The notes: a model not told the origin generated them from the letters alone. 64,000 bases of DNA from Salinisphaera orenii subsp. orenii MK-B5 (GCF_003788635.1 NZ_AYKH01000023.1:1-64000); one strand, 5' to 3'; shown: positions 31,635-40,517, numbered from the stretch's first letter. Numbers and translations: made by a program.

Positions 31635-32957
31635 CTAACCGAACAGCGCGGTCACGGTCACGGCGGCGGCGAGCATCGAGGCGAGCGTCAGGGCGCAGAG
31701 CGACAGCCGCCCGCTCCAGGTCACCGACACCCGCCAGTTGTCGTAGCCGGTCAGGCGCTGGACGAGCAGGGCGTTCGCGGAATAGGGCGTGCCGGCGATG
31801 GTCAGCCCCCAGCCGGAGACCAGTGCGATGCCGAGACCGAGACCGGCCGCCGGCGGCCACAGTCGGCCGGCGAGTCCACCAAGCAGCGTGACCAGCACCA
31901 GAGGATTGAGGCCGCAGAGCCCGCCGCCGAACAGCAGCCAGGGCGTGCCCAGCGCGACCAGCGGGAACGACCACAGGGGCAGCGCAAAGTCGGCGCCGAG
32001 CCGGGTGGCGACGAACGCGCTCAGGGTCGCGCCCAGAAATGCCGAACCGCCGATGATCGCCAGCTCGTTGCCGATGCCGCCCATGGCCGGCACGCGCTCG
32101 CCTCGGGGGGCGCCGAGCAGCCCGAGCGCGACCACTGCGAGGCAGCTGCAGGTGACCGCGCGGGCGTAGTCGAAGCCGGCGAGCTGGCGCAGCAGGCCCG
32201 TGCCCACACAGATCAGTCCGATGCAGCCGGCAAAGAACAGCCAGGATGCGGCCACCCGGCCGGCGGACCGGTCCGGCACCCGGCCCGCGTCGGATTCGGG
32301 CTCGCGAAACCAGGCGCCGAGGCACAGATAGGTTGCCGCCAGCGGAAAGGTGAGTGCGATCAGCGACGTGCCATCGATGCCGGGAACCAGGGTCAGGGTG
32401 AGCACGACCGCGATCGACAGCGGCGAGCACAGCGACGCCGAACCGAAGCCCCTGAGCACGCCGCGGGCCGCGTTGCGGGTGCCGGCGGAGTCGCCGTGGC
32501 GCTCGATCTCGCGGCCGATGAGCGTGCCCACGACGCTGACCGCGCCGAAGTTCAGCGGCACCGCCAGGAACAGGCTGCCGAAGGTCACGCTGAGATAGCG
32601 CGTCAGCGCCCGTCCGGAGAACAGATGCTCCGAGATCACGCCCAGATGGCGCGAGCGGCCGAGCGTATGGGCGAGCAGCATGACGGCGATGATCAGCGCG
32701 GCCAGCCGGGTCAGCGTGCGACCGCCGTCCACCAGCAGCGCGGGCGCGGCGAGCAGGCAGACGCCAGTGGTCGCGGCGGCGACCGCGAGGATGAACCGGG
32801 GGACGCGGTTCAGCGACGGCCAGGCAAGGGCCACATAGGCCAGCACCGCCGGCGCGCCGACGACGGCCGCCCCGTGGCCCACGCCGGCGACACCGGCGGC
32901 CAGCGCGATGTAGGCGAGCGCGCTGCGCAGCCGGGCGCTGTCGAGGTTCGCGTTCAG
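31635..32957 (-). CDS. Unrecognised polytopic membrane protein, ion-transporter-like
   Basis: About 440 residues with 11-12 predicted transmembrane helices and small-residue-rich loops (VPLNFGAVSVVG, GFGSASLCSPLSI, GTPYSANALLVQRLTG) reminiscent of the IT superfamily (DctM, ArsB, CitM). I cannot place it in a family. It is the last gene of the TAXI-TRAP/CoA-transferase operon. No ATG fits: the frame has a CTG at 32957 overlapping the stop of the CoA-transferase beta gene (CTGA) and a GTG at 32882 inside the first helix. The start is therefore unsure. Confidence 0.7.
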   Translation of the reverse strand: MNANLDSARLRSALAYIALAAGVAGVGHGAAVVGAPAVLAYVALAWPSLNRVPRFILAVAAATTGVCLLAAPALLVDGGRTLTRLAALIIAVMLLAHTLGRSRHLGVISEHLFSGRALTRYLSVTFGSLFLAVPLNFGAVSVVGTLIGREIERHGDSAGTRNAARGVLRGFGSASLCSPLSIAVVLTLTLVPGIDGTSLIALTFPLAATYLCLGAWFREPESDAGRVPDRSAGRVAASWLFFAGCIGLICVGTGLLRQLAGFDYARAVTCSCLAVVALGLLGAPRGERVPAMGGIGNELAIIGGSAFLGATLSAFVATRLGADFALPLWSFPLVALGTPWLLFGGGLCGLNPLVLVTLLGGLAGRLWPPAAGLGLGIALVSGWGLTIAGTPYSANALLVQRLTGYDNWRVSVTWSGRLSLCALTLASMLAAAVTVTALFG

Positions 32958-33598
32958 GCCGCCGGCGGCAGCAGCCGGGTGCCGGTCGCCGCCTGGACGT
33001 CTTCGAAGCTGTTGCCGTCGTGCAGTTCCACGACCTGCAGCCCCGCGTCGGTGACCTCGATCACGGCGAGATCGGTGTAGATGCGACGGACCACCCCGGC
33101 GCCGGTCAGCGGATAGCTGCACTCGTCGAGGATCTTGGGCTGGCCGTCCTTGGTGGTGTGCCGCATGAGCACGTACACCGCCTTCGCGCCCACCGACAGA
33201 TCCATGGCGCCGCCCACGGCCGGCGGGTATTTCTCGTTGTCGGTCGCCCAGTTGGCCAGATCGCCGGCGGCGGAGACCTGGAAGCCGCCGAGCACGGCGA
33301 TGTCCAGATGGCCGCCGCGCATCATGGCGAAGGATTCGGCCGTATCGAAGAAGCAGCCGCCCTTGATCAGGGTGACGTACTGCTTGGCCGCATTGATCAG
33401 GTCCGGATCCTCGGTGCCCGGCGCCGGCGTCGGGCCGACGCCGAGAATGCCGTTCTCGCTGTGATAGATCACGTCCCGGCCCTCGGGCACGAAATTGGCG
33501 ACCATCACCGGCATGCCGATGCCGAGATTCACGTAGCTGCCGTCGGGAATATCCTGGGCCAGCCGTTCGGCCATCTGTTCGGGTGTCAGGCGCTGCAT
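32954..33598 (-). CDS. 3-oxoacid CoA-transferase, subunit B
   Basis: Beta subunit of a family I CoA-transferase (AtoA/ScoB/PcaJ type). The catalytic glutamate lies in HSENGILGVGP (Glu about residue 51). Other typical parts are YVNLGIGMP and GAMDLSVGAKAVYV. 214 residues; ATG at 33598 overlaps the subunit A stop by one base (TGATG). The acyl substrate cannot be fixed from sequence by eye: acetoacetate, 3-oxoadipate and other short carboxylates are handled by this family. The TRAP transporter upstream suggests the imported acid is the acceptor. Confidence 0.92.
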   Translation of the reverse strand: MQRLTPEQMAERLAQDIPDGSYVNLGIGMPVMVANFVPEGRDVIYHSENGILGVGPTPAPGTEDPDLINAAKQYVTLIKGGCFFDTAESFAMMRGGHLDIAVLGGFQVSAAGDLANWATDNEKYPPAVGGAMDLSVGAKAVYVLMRHTTKDGQPKILDECSYPLTGAGVVRRIYTDLAVIEVTDAGLQVVELHDGNSFEDVQAATGTRLLPPAA

Positions 33599-34269
33599 CA
33601 GTTCATGCCCTCCTGGGCGACGACGCGGTTCACGAACACGCCGGGGGTGGCGACGCTTTCGGGGTTGAGATCGCCGAGCTCGACGAGATGCTCGACTTCG
33701 GCCACGGTGACCTCGGCGGCCATCGCCATCACCGGATTGAAGTTGCGGCCGGCGGTGTTGTAGGCGAGGTTGCCCCAGCGGTCGCCCTTGTGGGCGCGGA
33801 CCAGGGCGAAATCCGCCGACAGCGGATGCTCGAGGACATAACCGCGACCGTCGATCTCGCGGGTCTCCTTGCCTTCGGCCATCTTGGTGCCGTATCCGGT
33901 CGGCGTGAAGAAGCCGCCCAGGCCCGCGCCGGCCGCACGCATGCGCTCGGCGAAGGTCCCCTGCGGAATAAGCTCCAGTTCGATCGCGCCTTCCTCGAAC
34001 AGGCGCTCGAACCAGATCGAACCCTGGGAACGCGGGTAACTGCAGACCACCTTGCGCACCAGGCGATCGCGCAGCAGGGCGGCGATGCCTTCCTCGGCCA
34101 CGCCCGCGTTGTTGGAGATGATGGTCAGATCGCCGGCCCCGTGCTGACGCAGGGCCTCGATCAGTTCGAACGGAATGCCCGAACTGCCGAAGCCGCCGAT
34201 CATCACCGCGCTGCCCGGCGCGACGTCGGTCAGGGCCTCGCGCATGGAGGCGATACGCTTGTCTATCAT
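33598..34269 (-). CDS. 3-oxoacid CoA-transferase, subunit A
   Basis: Alpha subunit of the same CoA-transferase. It has the CoA-binding GGFGSSGIPFELIEAL (about 25-40), SNNAGV, and the G-rich GLGGFFTPTGYGT (about 116-128). 223 residues. The start codon abuts the TRAP permease stop with no gap, showing that transporter and transferase are made from one message. Codon use and GC match the neighbours. Confidence 0.92.
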   Translation of the reverse strand: MIDKRIASMREALTDVAPGSAVMIGGFGSSGIPFELIEALRQHGAGDLTIISNNAGVAEEGIAALLRDRLVRKVVCSYPRSQGSIWFERLFEEGAIELELIPQGTFAERMRAAGAGLGGFFTPTGYGTKMAEGKETREIDGRGYVLEHPLSADFALVRAHKGDRWGNLAYNTAGRNFNPVMAMAAEVTVAEVEHLVELGDLNPESVATPGVFVNRVVAQEGMN

Positions 34270-36285
34270 TCAGATTCCCTCGTGGGTCGCGGGCTTGTCT
34301 TCGGCGGCCTGCTGTTCGGCCCGCTCGCGGGCATACCGCTGGGCCTCCTTCGAGCCCAGGCGGCCGCCCAGGGCGGCGTCGGCGATGTAGACGCCGACGA
34401 TGATCGCAAGGCCGGCCAGGTCCGTCTGGCGCTCCGGATAGATGAGGGCCGCGGCCGCGACCAGCACGATCAGGCGCATGGCCGGGTTGATCGTGCCGAC
34501 GCGGTAGAGATAGCCCTCGAGCGCGGAGGCCACCAGCCAGATCGCGGTGAGCGCGGTGGCCGCCGAGATGACGATATGGAGCAGGTCGCCCTGCAGGATC
34601 AGCGACGGATTGGTCACGAACAGGAACGGCAGCACGAACAGAATGCTGCCCAGACGCATGGCGTAGAGTCCCGTCCGCGAGGCCTTGGAGCCGGCCACGC
34701 CGGCCGCGGTGATCGCCGCCAGCGCCACCGGCGGGGTGATGTAGGACATCATGCCCCAGTACAGGATGAACAGATGGCTGGCCAGCGGATTCAGCCCGGC
34801 CTGCACCAGCGCCGGCGCCAGCAGGATCGACAGGAAGATGTAGCAGGCGCTGACCGTCATGCCCATGCCCAGCACGAAGCTGGTGATCGCGCCGGCGCCG
34901 AGCATCAGCGCGATGTTGCCGTCGGCATAGAGCAGCAGCTCGCGCGAGAACGCGCCGGCCACGCCGGTGTACGACAGCCCGCCGACAACCAGGCCGATAC
35001 CCGCGAGAATGGAGACCAGGCTGCCGACGCTGCTGGTCAGCGTCATGATCAGGTACTGCAGCCGGGACCAGTTCATCCGGTACTGACGCTTGAACACCGA
35101 GATAACCAGCAGGACCACCGTGGCGTAGTAGGGCGCGTAGGCGTCCAGGCGCATGACCAGCAGCATGTAGATGAGCATCGCCAGGCTGAACAGATACGGC
35201 CAGCCCGTCTTCAGCGTGTCCAGCACCTTCGGAATCTGCGACTCCGGCATGCCGATGAGTCCGCGCCGGGCGGCGTAGGCGTCCACCTGGAACAGCAGCG
35301 CCATGTAGAACAGCAGCGCCGGCAGGAAGGCCGCGATCATCACGTCGGCGTAGGGCACGTTCAGAAACGAGGCCATGATGAAGGCCACCGCGCCCATCAC
35401 CGGCGGCATGAGCGTGCCGCCGGTCGACGCACAAGCCTCGATCGCGCCGGCGTAGTGGGCCGGATATCCGGCCTTTTTCATCGTCGGGATGGTGATCGGG
35501 CCGGTGGTCAGGATGTTCGATATCACGCTGCCCGACAGGCTGCCCATGATTCCGCTGGAGACCACGGCCACCTTGGCCGGACCGCCGCGGCTGCGGCCCA
35601 TGAGCGCAAGCGCGAAATCCATGAAGAAGTCGCCACCGCCGGTCACCGTGAGTGCGGCGCCGAAGACGACGAAGCCGATGATCAGGTTGGCCACCACCTG
35701 CATCGGAATGCCGATGACCGACTCCACACCCATGACGTGTGCGCGCAGCGTCTCGCCGAAGCCGTACTGCGTGCCCCACAGAAACCCGGGCATGTAATCC
35801 GCGAACAGCGGATAGCTGCCGAACAGAATCGCAACGAGCAGCAGCGGAATCCCGCCGCAGCGTCGCGTGCCCTCCAGGATCAGCGCCAGCAGGACGCCGG
35901 AGGCGATGGTGGCTTCGAGCGGCGCGCTGAAGTCCCAGCCCTCGCGGATGATCTCGAGCCCGTGATAGCCGAGATAGAGCGCGGGGATGATCGCCGCGAT
36001 CGCCAGAACCCAGTCATACAGCGGGACGTGGTGCTTGGCGCCAACCCAGGCCGGATAGTAGAGAAAGGTGACGGCGAGAAAGATGCCGATCAGGTAGTAG
36101 AGAAACGAATTGCCCAGCGGCTGAAAGCCGAATGGGCCGATATTGAACGTCTGATTGATGGTCAGCAGCAGGCCGACCGTGCCCAGCAGCAGCACGATCC
36201 AGTAGGACACACCGGAAAGTCGACTGCCGGCTTCGCGCTCGGCTTCCATGTTCAGCTCGGTCGCCGAAGGGGTTTGGGTGCTCAT
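34270..36285 (-). CDS. TRAP transporter fused permease, TAXI type (DctQM fusion)
   Basis: 671-residue fused small and large permease of a TAXI-class tripartite transporter. The N-terminal four-helix DctQ-like part (about 25-140) runs into the DctM-like part (about 140-600) with SGSVISNILTTGPITIPTMKK and ACASTGGTLMPPVMGAVAF, both typical of the family. TRAP systems import organic acids using the sodium gradient. It is separated from the binding-protein gene by 78 bases containing a strong hairpin. Confidence 0.94.
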   Translation of the reverse strand: MSTQTPSATELNMEAEREAGSRLSGVSYWIVLLLGTVGLLLTINQTFNIGPFGFQPLGNSFLYYLIGIFLAVTFLYYPAWVGAKHHVPLYDWVLAIAAIIPALYLGYHGLEIIREGWDFSAPLEATIASGVLLALILEGTRRCGGIPLLLVAILFGSYPLFADYMPGFLWGTQYGFGETLRAHVMGVESVIGIPMQVVANLIIGFVVFGAALTVTGGGDFFMDFALALMGRSRGGPAKVAVVSSGIMGSLSGSVISNILTTGPITIPTMKKAGYPAHYAGAIEACASTGGTLMPPVMGAVAFIMASFLNVPYADVMIAAFLPALLFYMALLFQVDAYAARRGLIGMPESQIPKVLDTLKTGWPYLFSLAMLIYMLLVMRLDAYAPYYATVVLLVISVFKRQYRMNWSRLQYLIMTLTSSVGSLVSILAGIGLVVGGLSYTGVAGAFSRELLLYADGNIALMLGAGAITSFVLGMGMTVSACYIFLSILLAPALVQAGLNPLASHLFILYWGMMSYITPPVALAAITAAGVAGSKASRTGLYAMRLGSILFVLPFLFVTNPSLILQGDLLHIVISAATALTAIWLVASALEGYLYRVGTINPAMRLIVLVAAAALIYPERQTDLAGLAIIVGVYIADAALGGRLGSKEAQRYARERAEQQAAEDKPATHEGI

Positions 36286-36315
36286 GAAACCGGTCTCCGT
36301 TGCAAACGGGATAAG

Positions 36316-36347
36316 CGTCGGGCGCAGGTCTCTGCCTGCGCCCGACG
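36316..36347 (-). terminator. Intercistronic hairpin between TAXI binding protein and permease
   Basis: Perfect 13-base inverted repeat (arms CGTCGGGCGCAGG and CCTGCGCCCGACG) with a six-base loop. It lies just after the binding-protein stop and before the permease. With no U-run on the minus strand it is more likely a partial terminator or a 3'-end RNA stabiliser, a common way to make binding protein in excess of permease. Confidence 0.7.
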
Positions 36348-36363
36348 GGCCACGGCGCTCGGT

Positions 36364-37521
36364 CTAGAGGGAGTCGAGTGCGTCCTGACGATGTTTCTGC
36401 CAGATCTCGGCGAAAGCCTCCTCGCTCTTGCCCTCGCCCTCGGCGACGGCTTCCTTCCAGGCCGATTTCAGCGCGTTGAGCCGGGCCAGACGCTGGTCGT
36501 TCCAGGCCTGCATCTCATCGGTCCAGATGCCCTTTTCCTCGAGATACTTGATCGCGCCCGGGTGGAACGGGGCGTCGATCGGCGGGGTGCCGGCGCGCTC
36601 GAGGTTCCAGCGGTTCATCACCGACGTACCGTCCTTGTACATCGGATAGGTCTGGTCGAACGCCTTGAGGAAGTTGTATACGAAGTCCTCGTCCGTGTCG
36701 GCCTGGACCACCAGGACCGGATAGCGATAGGCGAAGATGTCGACCGGGTTGTCCTCGCTCAGGCCCGCGCCGACCGTTTCGCGATAGGGCTGGAGAAAGG
36801 GCGCGACCTTCTTGAGGCGCTCCCAGCCTTCGGTGTTGTCCGGGTCGACCTCGAGCCAGCGGATGCCGCGCGGCGACTCGGCAAGCTCATAGACCTGGCT
36901 CGGCGTGGTCGTGGTGCACGAGGCGTCGGCCTTGTCCTGGGCCAAAGAGCTCATGGCCGCGTTGTAGGTCGGGAACATGCGCGCATCGACGTCGTCTCGG
37001 CTCAGGCCGGCGAAGGCGAGCAGCGCATCGCATTTCTCGTTGATCGAGGGGTTGCCTGCCACATAGGCGAAACGCTCGCCCTCGAGTTCCTCCATGGACG
37101 TGATGTTCGCATCGCGCGCCGTGAAGATGCCGAACGAGGACGGCCGACCGGCCATCGTGCGCAGGTCCTGCGGGCCCCACTTGCGCTTGCCGAAATCGGC
37201 GACGCCTTCGGTGGCGAAGAAGGTCTCGGTCGCCAGGAACCCGACCTGAGCACGATCGTGCAGCAGCGGCTGGAGCCGGCCGATCGCCGAGCCCGAGGGC
37301 TGGATGCGGATCCGGGTGCCGAATTCGCGGCCGAAGGCATCGGCGATTGCGGAGGCCTCGGCGTAGCCGGCGGAACCGACGTCATAGGACGACCACGTCA
37401 TGGTGCCGGGCAGGTCCGGCTTGCTGTCCTCGTCGGCGAGGGCCTGCGTCATCGGCGCGAGCGCGAGGGCGCCGAGCACGAGCGAGGCGGACAGTGGACG
37501 CAGAAAGGAATCGATGAGCAT
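36364..37521 (-). CDS. TAXI-family TRAP transporter solute-binding protein
   Basis: Periplasmic receptor that delivers the substrate to the fused permease. Signal peptide residues 1-29 (cleavage after QALA). The TAXI pattern includes TMTWSSYDVGSAGYAEASAIADAFG (about 40-64) and RIRIQPSGSAIGRLQPLL (about 69-86). 385 residues, slightly longer than usual (about 320-340). The ATG at 37521 precedes the signal peptide; the open frame upstream to 37638 is not coding. First gene of the operon. Confidence 0.93.
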   Translation of the reverse strand: MLIDSFLRPLSASLVLGALALAPMTQALADEDSKPDLPGTMTWSSYDVGSAGYAEASAIADAFGREFGTRIRIQPSGSAIGRLQPLLHDRAQVGFLATETFFATEGVADFGKRKWGPQDLRTMAGRPSSFGIFTARDANITSMEELEGERFAYVAGNPSINEKCDALLAFAGLSRDDVDARMFPTYNAAMSSLAQDKADASCTTTTPSQVYELAESPRGIRWLEVDPDNTEGWERLKKVAPFLQPYRETVGAGLSEDNPVDIFAYRYPVLVVQADTDEDFVYNFLKAFDQTYPMYKDGTSVMNRWNLERAGTPPIDAPFHPGAIKYLEEKGIWTDEMQAWNDQRLARLNALKSAWKEAVAEGEGKSEEAFAEIWQKHRQDALDSL

Positions 37522-37637
37522 GGGCTGCTTGATCTCCGGTTTTATTGTAAAAGCGTCGTATTTGGCGGCCCGGGACGATTTCGATCCCGCGATGGGGAAA
37601 CACGCTTTGGCCGGACCACCGGAAAGCGGCGTTCGCA

Positions 37638-37666
37638 AGCCTAAACGGCCGTCGTTCGAGCGTCAA
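37638..37666 (-). promoter_or_regulatory. Candidate sigma-70 promoter of the TAXI operon
   Basis: On the minus strand TTGACG (-35, bases 37661-37666) and TAGGCT (-10, bases 37638-37643) are 17 bases apart. The -35 is near consensus, the -10 weaker. The start point would leave a leader of about 110 bases before the binding-protein ATG. Confidence 0.45.
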
Positions 37667-37821
37667 TATATTTATCGAGCACGATGGAATGCGGCTCTTG
37701 AAGGGTGAATTGTTTTTAAAAAACGGGAAAAATAACGAAGGACTGAACTTATTTCGTATTTGCCGTCGACGGCGGAATATTGAATCGACATGCGCCGCTG
37801 CGAGCGTACCCGAGACCGATG

Positions 37822-37840
37822 TTCGTATACAGAATACGAA
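37822..37840. promoter_or_regulatory. Candidate operator TTCGTAT-N5-ATACGAA
   Basis: A perfect 7-base inverted repeat with a 5-base spacer (ACAGA). A further TTCGTAT lies at 37753-37759. The GTAT/ATAC core recalls operators of GntR-family (FadR-like) regulators, which often control organic-acid uptake operons. No regulator gene is adjacent, so the assignment is by pattern only. Confidence 0.45.
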
Positions 37841-38259
37841 GCCCTTGTCGCCGCGCCGAGTCCGGTGTACAAAAGGCTCGAGACATTGAGTTCGCTGTGA
37901 AAGTTGAGTAGCGTCGAGCCGCGAACAAAGAGGTGCTCAACTTCGCACAGATTCCACCGGGAGGTTCGCCGAAGCGGACTTGCCGGCCCGATAATGTCAT
38001 TCGCACACTCGCCTGTGCCAATGGGCGAAAGATAGTATCGCTAAGCGGAATATATGTCGAGGTGTGCCATCCCTTGCCATGGAGTGGACGCTCCGATACG
38101 CGCCGCCGACGGCTCAGTGCGACACGCCTGCCGGCGCCGGCCGGGAATCGGCGCCGCTGCCACCGTGTCCCGTCGGGCTTCGGGCGTCTTAATCATGCGC
38201 CTCGAAGTGCGGGCTCATAGGGGGCGGGCAAGACGCTCACACCGAAGCGGACACCGCCC

Positions 38260-39078
38260 TCAGCGATCGCGCCAGTGCGGCGCGCGTTTCTCGAGGAAGG
38301 CGTCGATGCCTTCCCGTGCGTCGTGCGAGGACAGGTCGCAGGTGATGGCCTCGCTCGCATCGGCGTAGGCCTCGGCCAGGGGGCGCTCGATCTGGCGATG
38401 GAAGAGCGCCTTGCCGCGCCGAATGGCGTGACGGCTCTTGGCACAGATGCTGTCGGTGTAGCGGGCCACGCCCTCGTCGAGCGCGGCGTCGGTGACGACG
38501 GCGTTCACGAGGCCCCAGTCGCGTGCGGTCACGGCGTCGATGAAATCGCCGGTGACGAGCATCTCGAAGGCGCGCTTGGGCGCGATCGCACGGCTGAGCG
38601 CCACGGCCGGCGTCGAGCAGAACAGGCCGGCTCGGATACCGGAAACCGCGAACTGCGCCCGTTCGGCGGCGACCGCCAGATCGCAGCTGGCCACGAGCTG
38701 ACAGCCGGCGGCGGTGGCCAGGCCCTGCACTCGTGCGATCACGGGCACGGGGTGAGCGACGATGCGCTGCATGAGCCCGCTGCAGCGGGCGAAGGTGGCC
38801 TCGTGGACGCGCCGGTCCTCGCTGGCGCGCAGTTCCCGGAGATCGTGGCCGGCACAGAACGCGGGCCCGTTCGCGGCGATCACCACGCAGCGGACCTCCG
38901 GGTTCTCGCCGCTGGCCAGGAGCGCGGCGTCGAGTTCGTCCAGCACCGCGTCGGACAGGGCGTTGTACTGCCGGGGTCGATTCAGTGTCAGGGTGCAGAC
39001 ACCGCGAGCGCCGACGCTCTGCAGCACCAAAGCGTCGGTGTCGTCGATTCGCGTGGGAGCGGTCTCGGATGGAGTCAT
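38260..39078 (-). CDS. Enoyl-CoA hydratase/isomerase family protein
   Basis: Crotonase-fold enzyme. LTLNRPRQYNALSDAVLDEL (about 31-50) and the oxyanion-hole segment AFCAGHDLRELRA (about 72-84) are typical. The region VQGLATAAGCQLVASCDLAVA (about 117-137) has Ala-Ala-Gly-Cys where hydratases carry one catalytic glutamate, and similar loss is seen in the ECHDC3 subgroup. True hydratase activity is therefore doubtful. 272 residues from ATG at 39078; a GTG at 39090 adds four residues. Confidence 0.88.
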   Translation of the reverse strand: MTPSETAPTRIDDTDALVLQSVGARGVCTLTLNRPRQYNALSDAVLDELDAALLASGENPEVRCVVIAANGPAFCAGHDLRELRASEDRRVHEATFARCSGLMQRIVAHPVPVIARVQGLATAAGCQLVASCDLAVAAERAQFAVSGIRAGLFCSTPAVALSRAIAPKRAFEMLVTGDFIDAVTARDWGLVNAVVTDAALDEGVARYTDSICAKSRHAIRRGKALFHRQIERPLAEAYADASEAITCDLSSHDAREGIDAFLEKRAPHWRDR

Positions 39079-39140
39079 CGGATTTAGCACCGAGCGATTT
39101 TCAGCCGATCATGCCACATACCGCCACGAGCCACGGCCTA

Positions 39141-39908
39141 CTACTTAGGCTGCATCCGGATGGCGCCGTCGAGCCGGATGGTGCTGCCGTTGAGCATCGG
39201 ATTCTCGATGATGTCGCGGGCCAGGCGGGCGTACTCGGCCGGCTGCCCCAGGCGCGACGGGAAGGGCACCATCGCCCCGAGCGAATCGCGGACATCCTCG
39301 GGCAGTTCGGCCATCATCGGCGTGTCGAACAGCCCCGGCGCGATGGTCATCACGCGAATGCCGTGGCGTGCCATCTCGCGGGCGATGGGCAGCGTCATGC
39401 CGACGACGCCGCCCTTGGAGGCGGCATAGGAGGCCTGGCCGATCTGGCCCTCGAAGGCCGCCACCGAAGCCGTGTTGATGATGACGCCGCGTTCGCCGTC
39501 GTCGTCGGGCGTCTCCGCGGCGATCGCCTCGCTGGCCAGCCGGATCATGTTGAAGCTGCCGATCAGATTGATCTGGATGACGCGACTGAACTGGGTCAGG
39601 TCGTGGGGGCCGTCCCGGCCGAGCACCTTGGCCGGGATGCCGATGCCCGCGCAGTTGATCAGCCCGTGCAGCCCGCCGCCGTGCTCGCGTGCCGCGGCTA
39701 CGGCCGCGCGGCCGTCCTCCTCGCGCGTGACGTCGCAGTGGACGTAGTGGGCGGAGCTGCCGATGGCGTCGGCGGTCTCGCGTGCCTTGGTGTCGTCGAT
39801 ATCCGCCAGCACGACACGGGCGCCCGCCTCGACCAGCGCGCGAGCGCTGGCGGCGCCGAGCCCGGAGCCGCCCCCGGTGATCAGGAAACAGCGATCCTCG
39901 ATGCGCAT
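39141..39908 (-). CDS. SDR dehydrogenase, HSD10 / 3-hydroxyacyl-CoA dehydrogenase type II-like
   Basis: Short-chain dehydrogenase using [14 protein letters not shown] (about 12-22), DIDD after strand 2, and the Ser-Tyr-Lys set in [21 protein letters not shown]. The closest relatives by motif ([27 protein letters not shown]) are 3-hydroxy-2-methylbutyryl-CoA dehydrogenases, which act late in isoleucine and short branched acyl-CoA oxidation. 255 residues. Lies 62 bases upstream of the enoyl-CoA hydratase-like gene on the same strand, probably one transcript. Confidence 0.9.
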   Translation of the reverse strand: MRIEDRCFLITGGGSGLGAASARALVEAGARVVLADIDDTKARETADAIGSSAHYVHCDVTREEDGRAAVAAAREHGGGLHGLINCAGIGIPAKVLGRDGPHDLTQFSRVIQINLIGSFNMIRLASEAIAAETPDDDGERGVIINTASVAAFEGQIGQASYAASKGGVVGMTLPIAREMARHGIRVMTIAPGLFDTPMMAELPEDVRDSLGAMVPFPSRLGQPAEYARLARDIIENPMLNGSTIRLDGAIRMQPK

Positions 39909-39992
39909 GATCTGTCCTTGTTATCTGCGTGAACGCCGGATCGCAGCCTAGCAGGCCCGGCCCGCAGGGCGCAGGCGCGGGCGTTTTGCGAC

Positions 39993-40517
39993 TCAGCGTC
40001 GATGCGATCCGGGCGTGGGCGCGGACGTGGCGCCGGCCGACCAGGCGCCGATCCAGCGTCTGACGAACGGGGCCAGGTCGTGTGGCTGACAGGCGCGCGC
40101 GACCTTGAATCGACGCACGGAGCGGCATCGATAGGTGGCCGGCAGTCCAGACTCACGCACGGTGCGTGTCGAGGCGGGCCGGCTGCTGCCGCCGGCCGCG
40201 CCCGCCGACATGCGATGGCGGCCGGCCAGCAGCTGCAGCGGCTGTCGCGGGCGGGCGCAGTGAATGGCGTTGAAACGATGGACCAGCCCCGGCTCGTTCA
40301 TCACCGCGAGTGGCGACAGGAACAGGTGGACGCCGCCGTCGGATTGCGGTTCCGCCCACAGGCTCACATCCTCGGGGCTGCCTGCGGCCCGATGGGCGTT
40401 TTCGAACGCTTGTTTCACACGCTCGCGTTCGCCGCGCGTCAGCGCATTGGCATCGAGGGCGATCCGGTACCAGCTCGCCGTCATGCGCATTCGTCGCGTT
40501 CGATGGCTCAGAAGCAT
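39993..40517 (-). CDS. Hypothetical basic protein with a very strong ribosome-binding site
   Basis: 174 residues. The first 80 (MLLSHRTRRMRMTASWYRIA..., then a long helix with SLWAEPQSDGGVHLFLS) look like a compact folded domain. The C-terminal half is rich in Arg, Ala, Gly and Ser and looks disordered. AGGAGGAG lies eight bases before ATG 40517, the strongest such site in the window, which argues for a real gene; an ATG at 40550 lacks one. No family recognised, no signal peptide. Confidence 0.65.
   Translation of the reverse strand: MLLSHRTRRMRMTASWYRIALDANALTRGERERVKQAFENAHRAAGSPEDVSLWAEPQSDGGVHLFLSPLAVMNEPGLVHRFNAIHCARPRQPLQLLAGRHRMSAGAAGGSSRPASTRTVRESGLPATYRCRSVRRFKVARACQPHDLAPFVRRWIGAWSAGATSAPTPGSHRR

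Larger units (their letters stand above)
37522..38259. other. AT-richer regulatory region upstream of the TAXI operon
   Basis: 738 bases without a credible gene, between the TAXI binding-protein start and the enoyl-CoA hydratase stop. The part from about 37640 to 38060 is clearly lower in GC than its surroundings and carries a promoter-like pair, an inverted repeat and a GCCGTCGACGGC palindrome (37762-37773). Short open frames here (for example 37689-37889) have no protein-like features. Confidence 0.6.

Noticed and set aside
33583-37644. Very long plus-strand open frame of about 1350 codons
   Set aside because: It lies opposite the CoA-transferase and TAXI-TRAP genes, has a composition dominated by Arg, Ala, Gly, His and Gln, and shows no domain. 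It is an antisense artefact of high GC.
37689-37889. 66-codon open frames on both strands upstream of the TAXI operon
   Set aside because: They lie over inverted repeats in an AT-richer leader, have no ribosome-binding site and no protein-like pattern.
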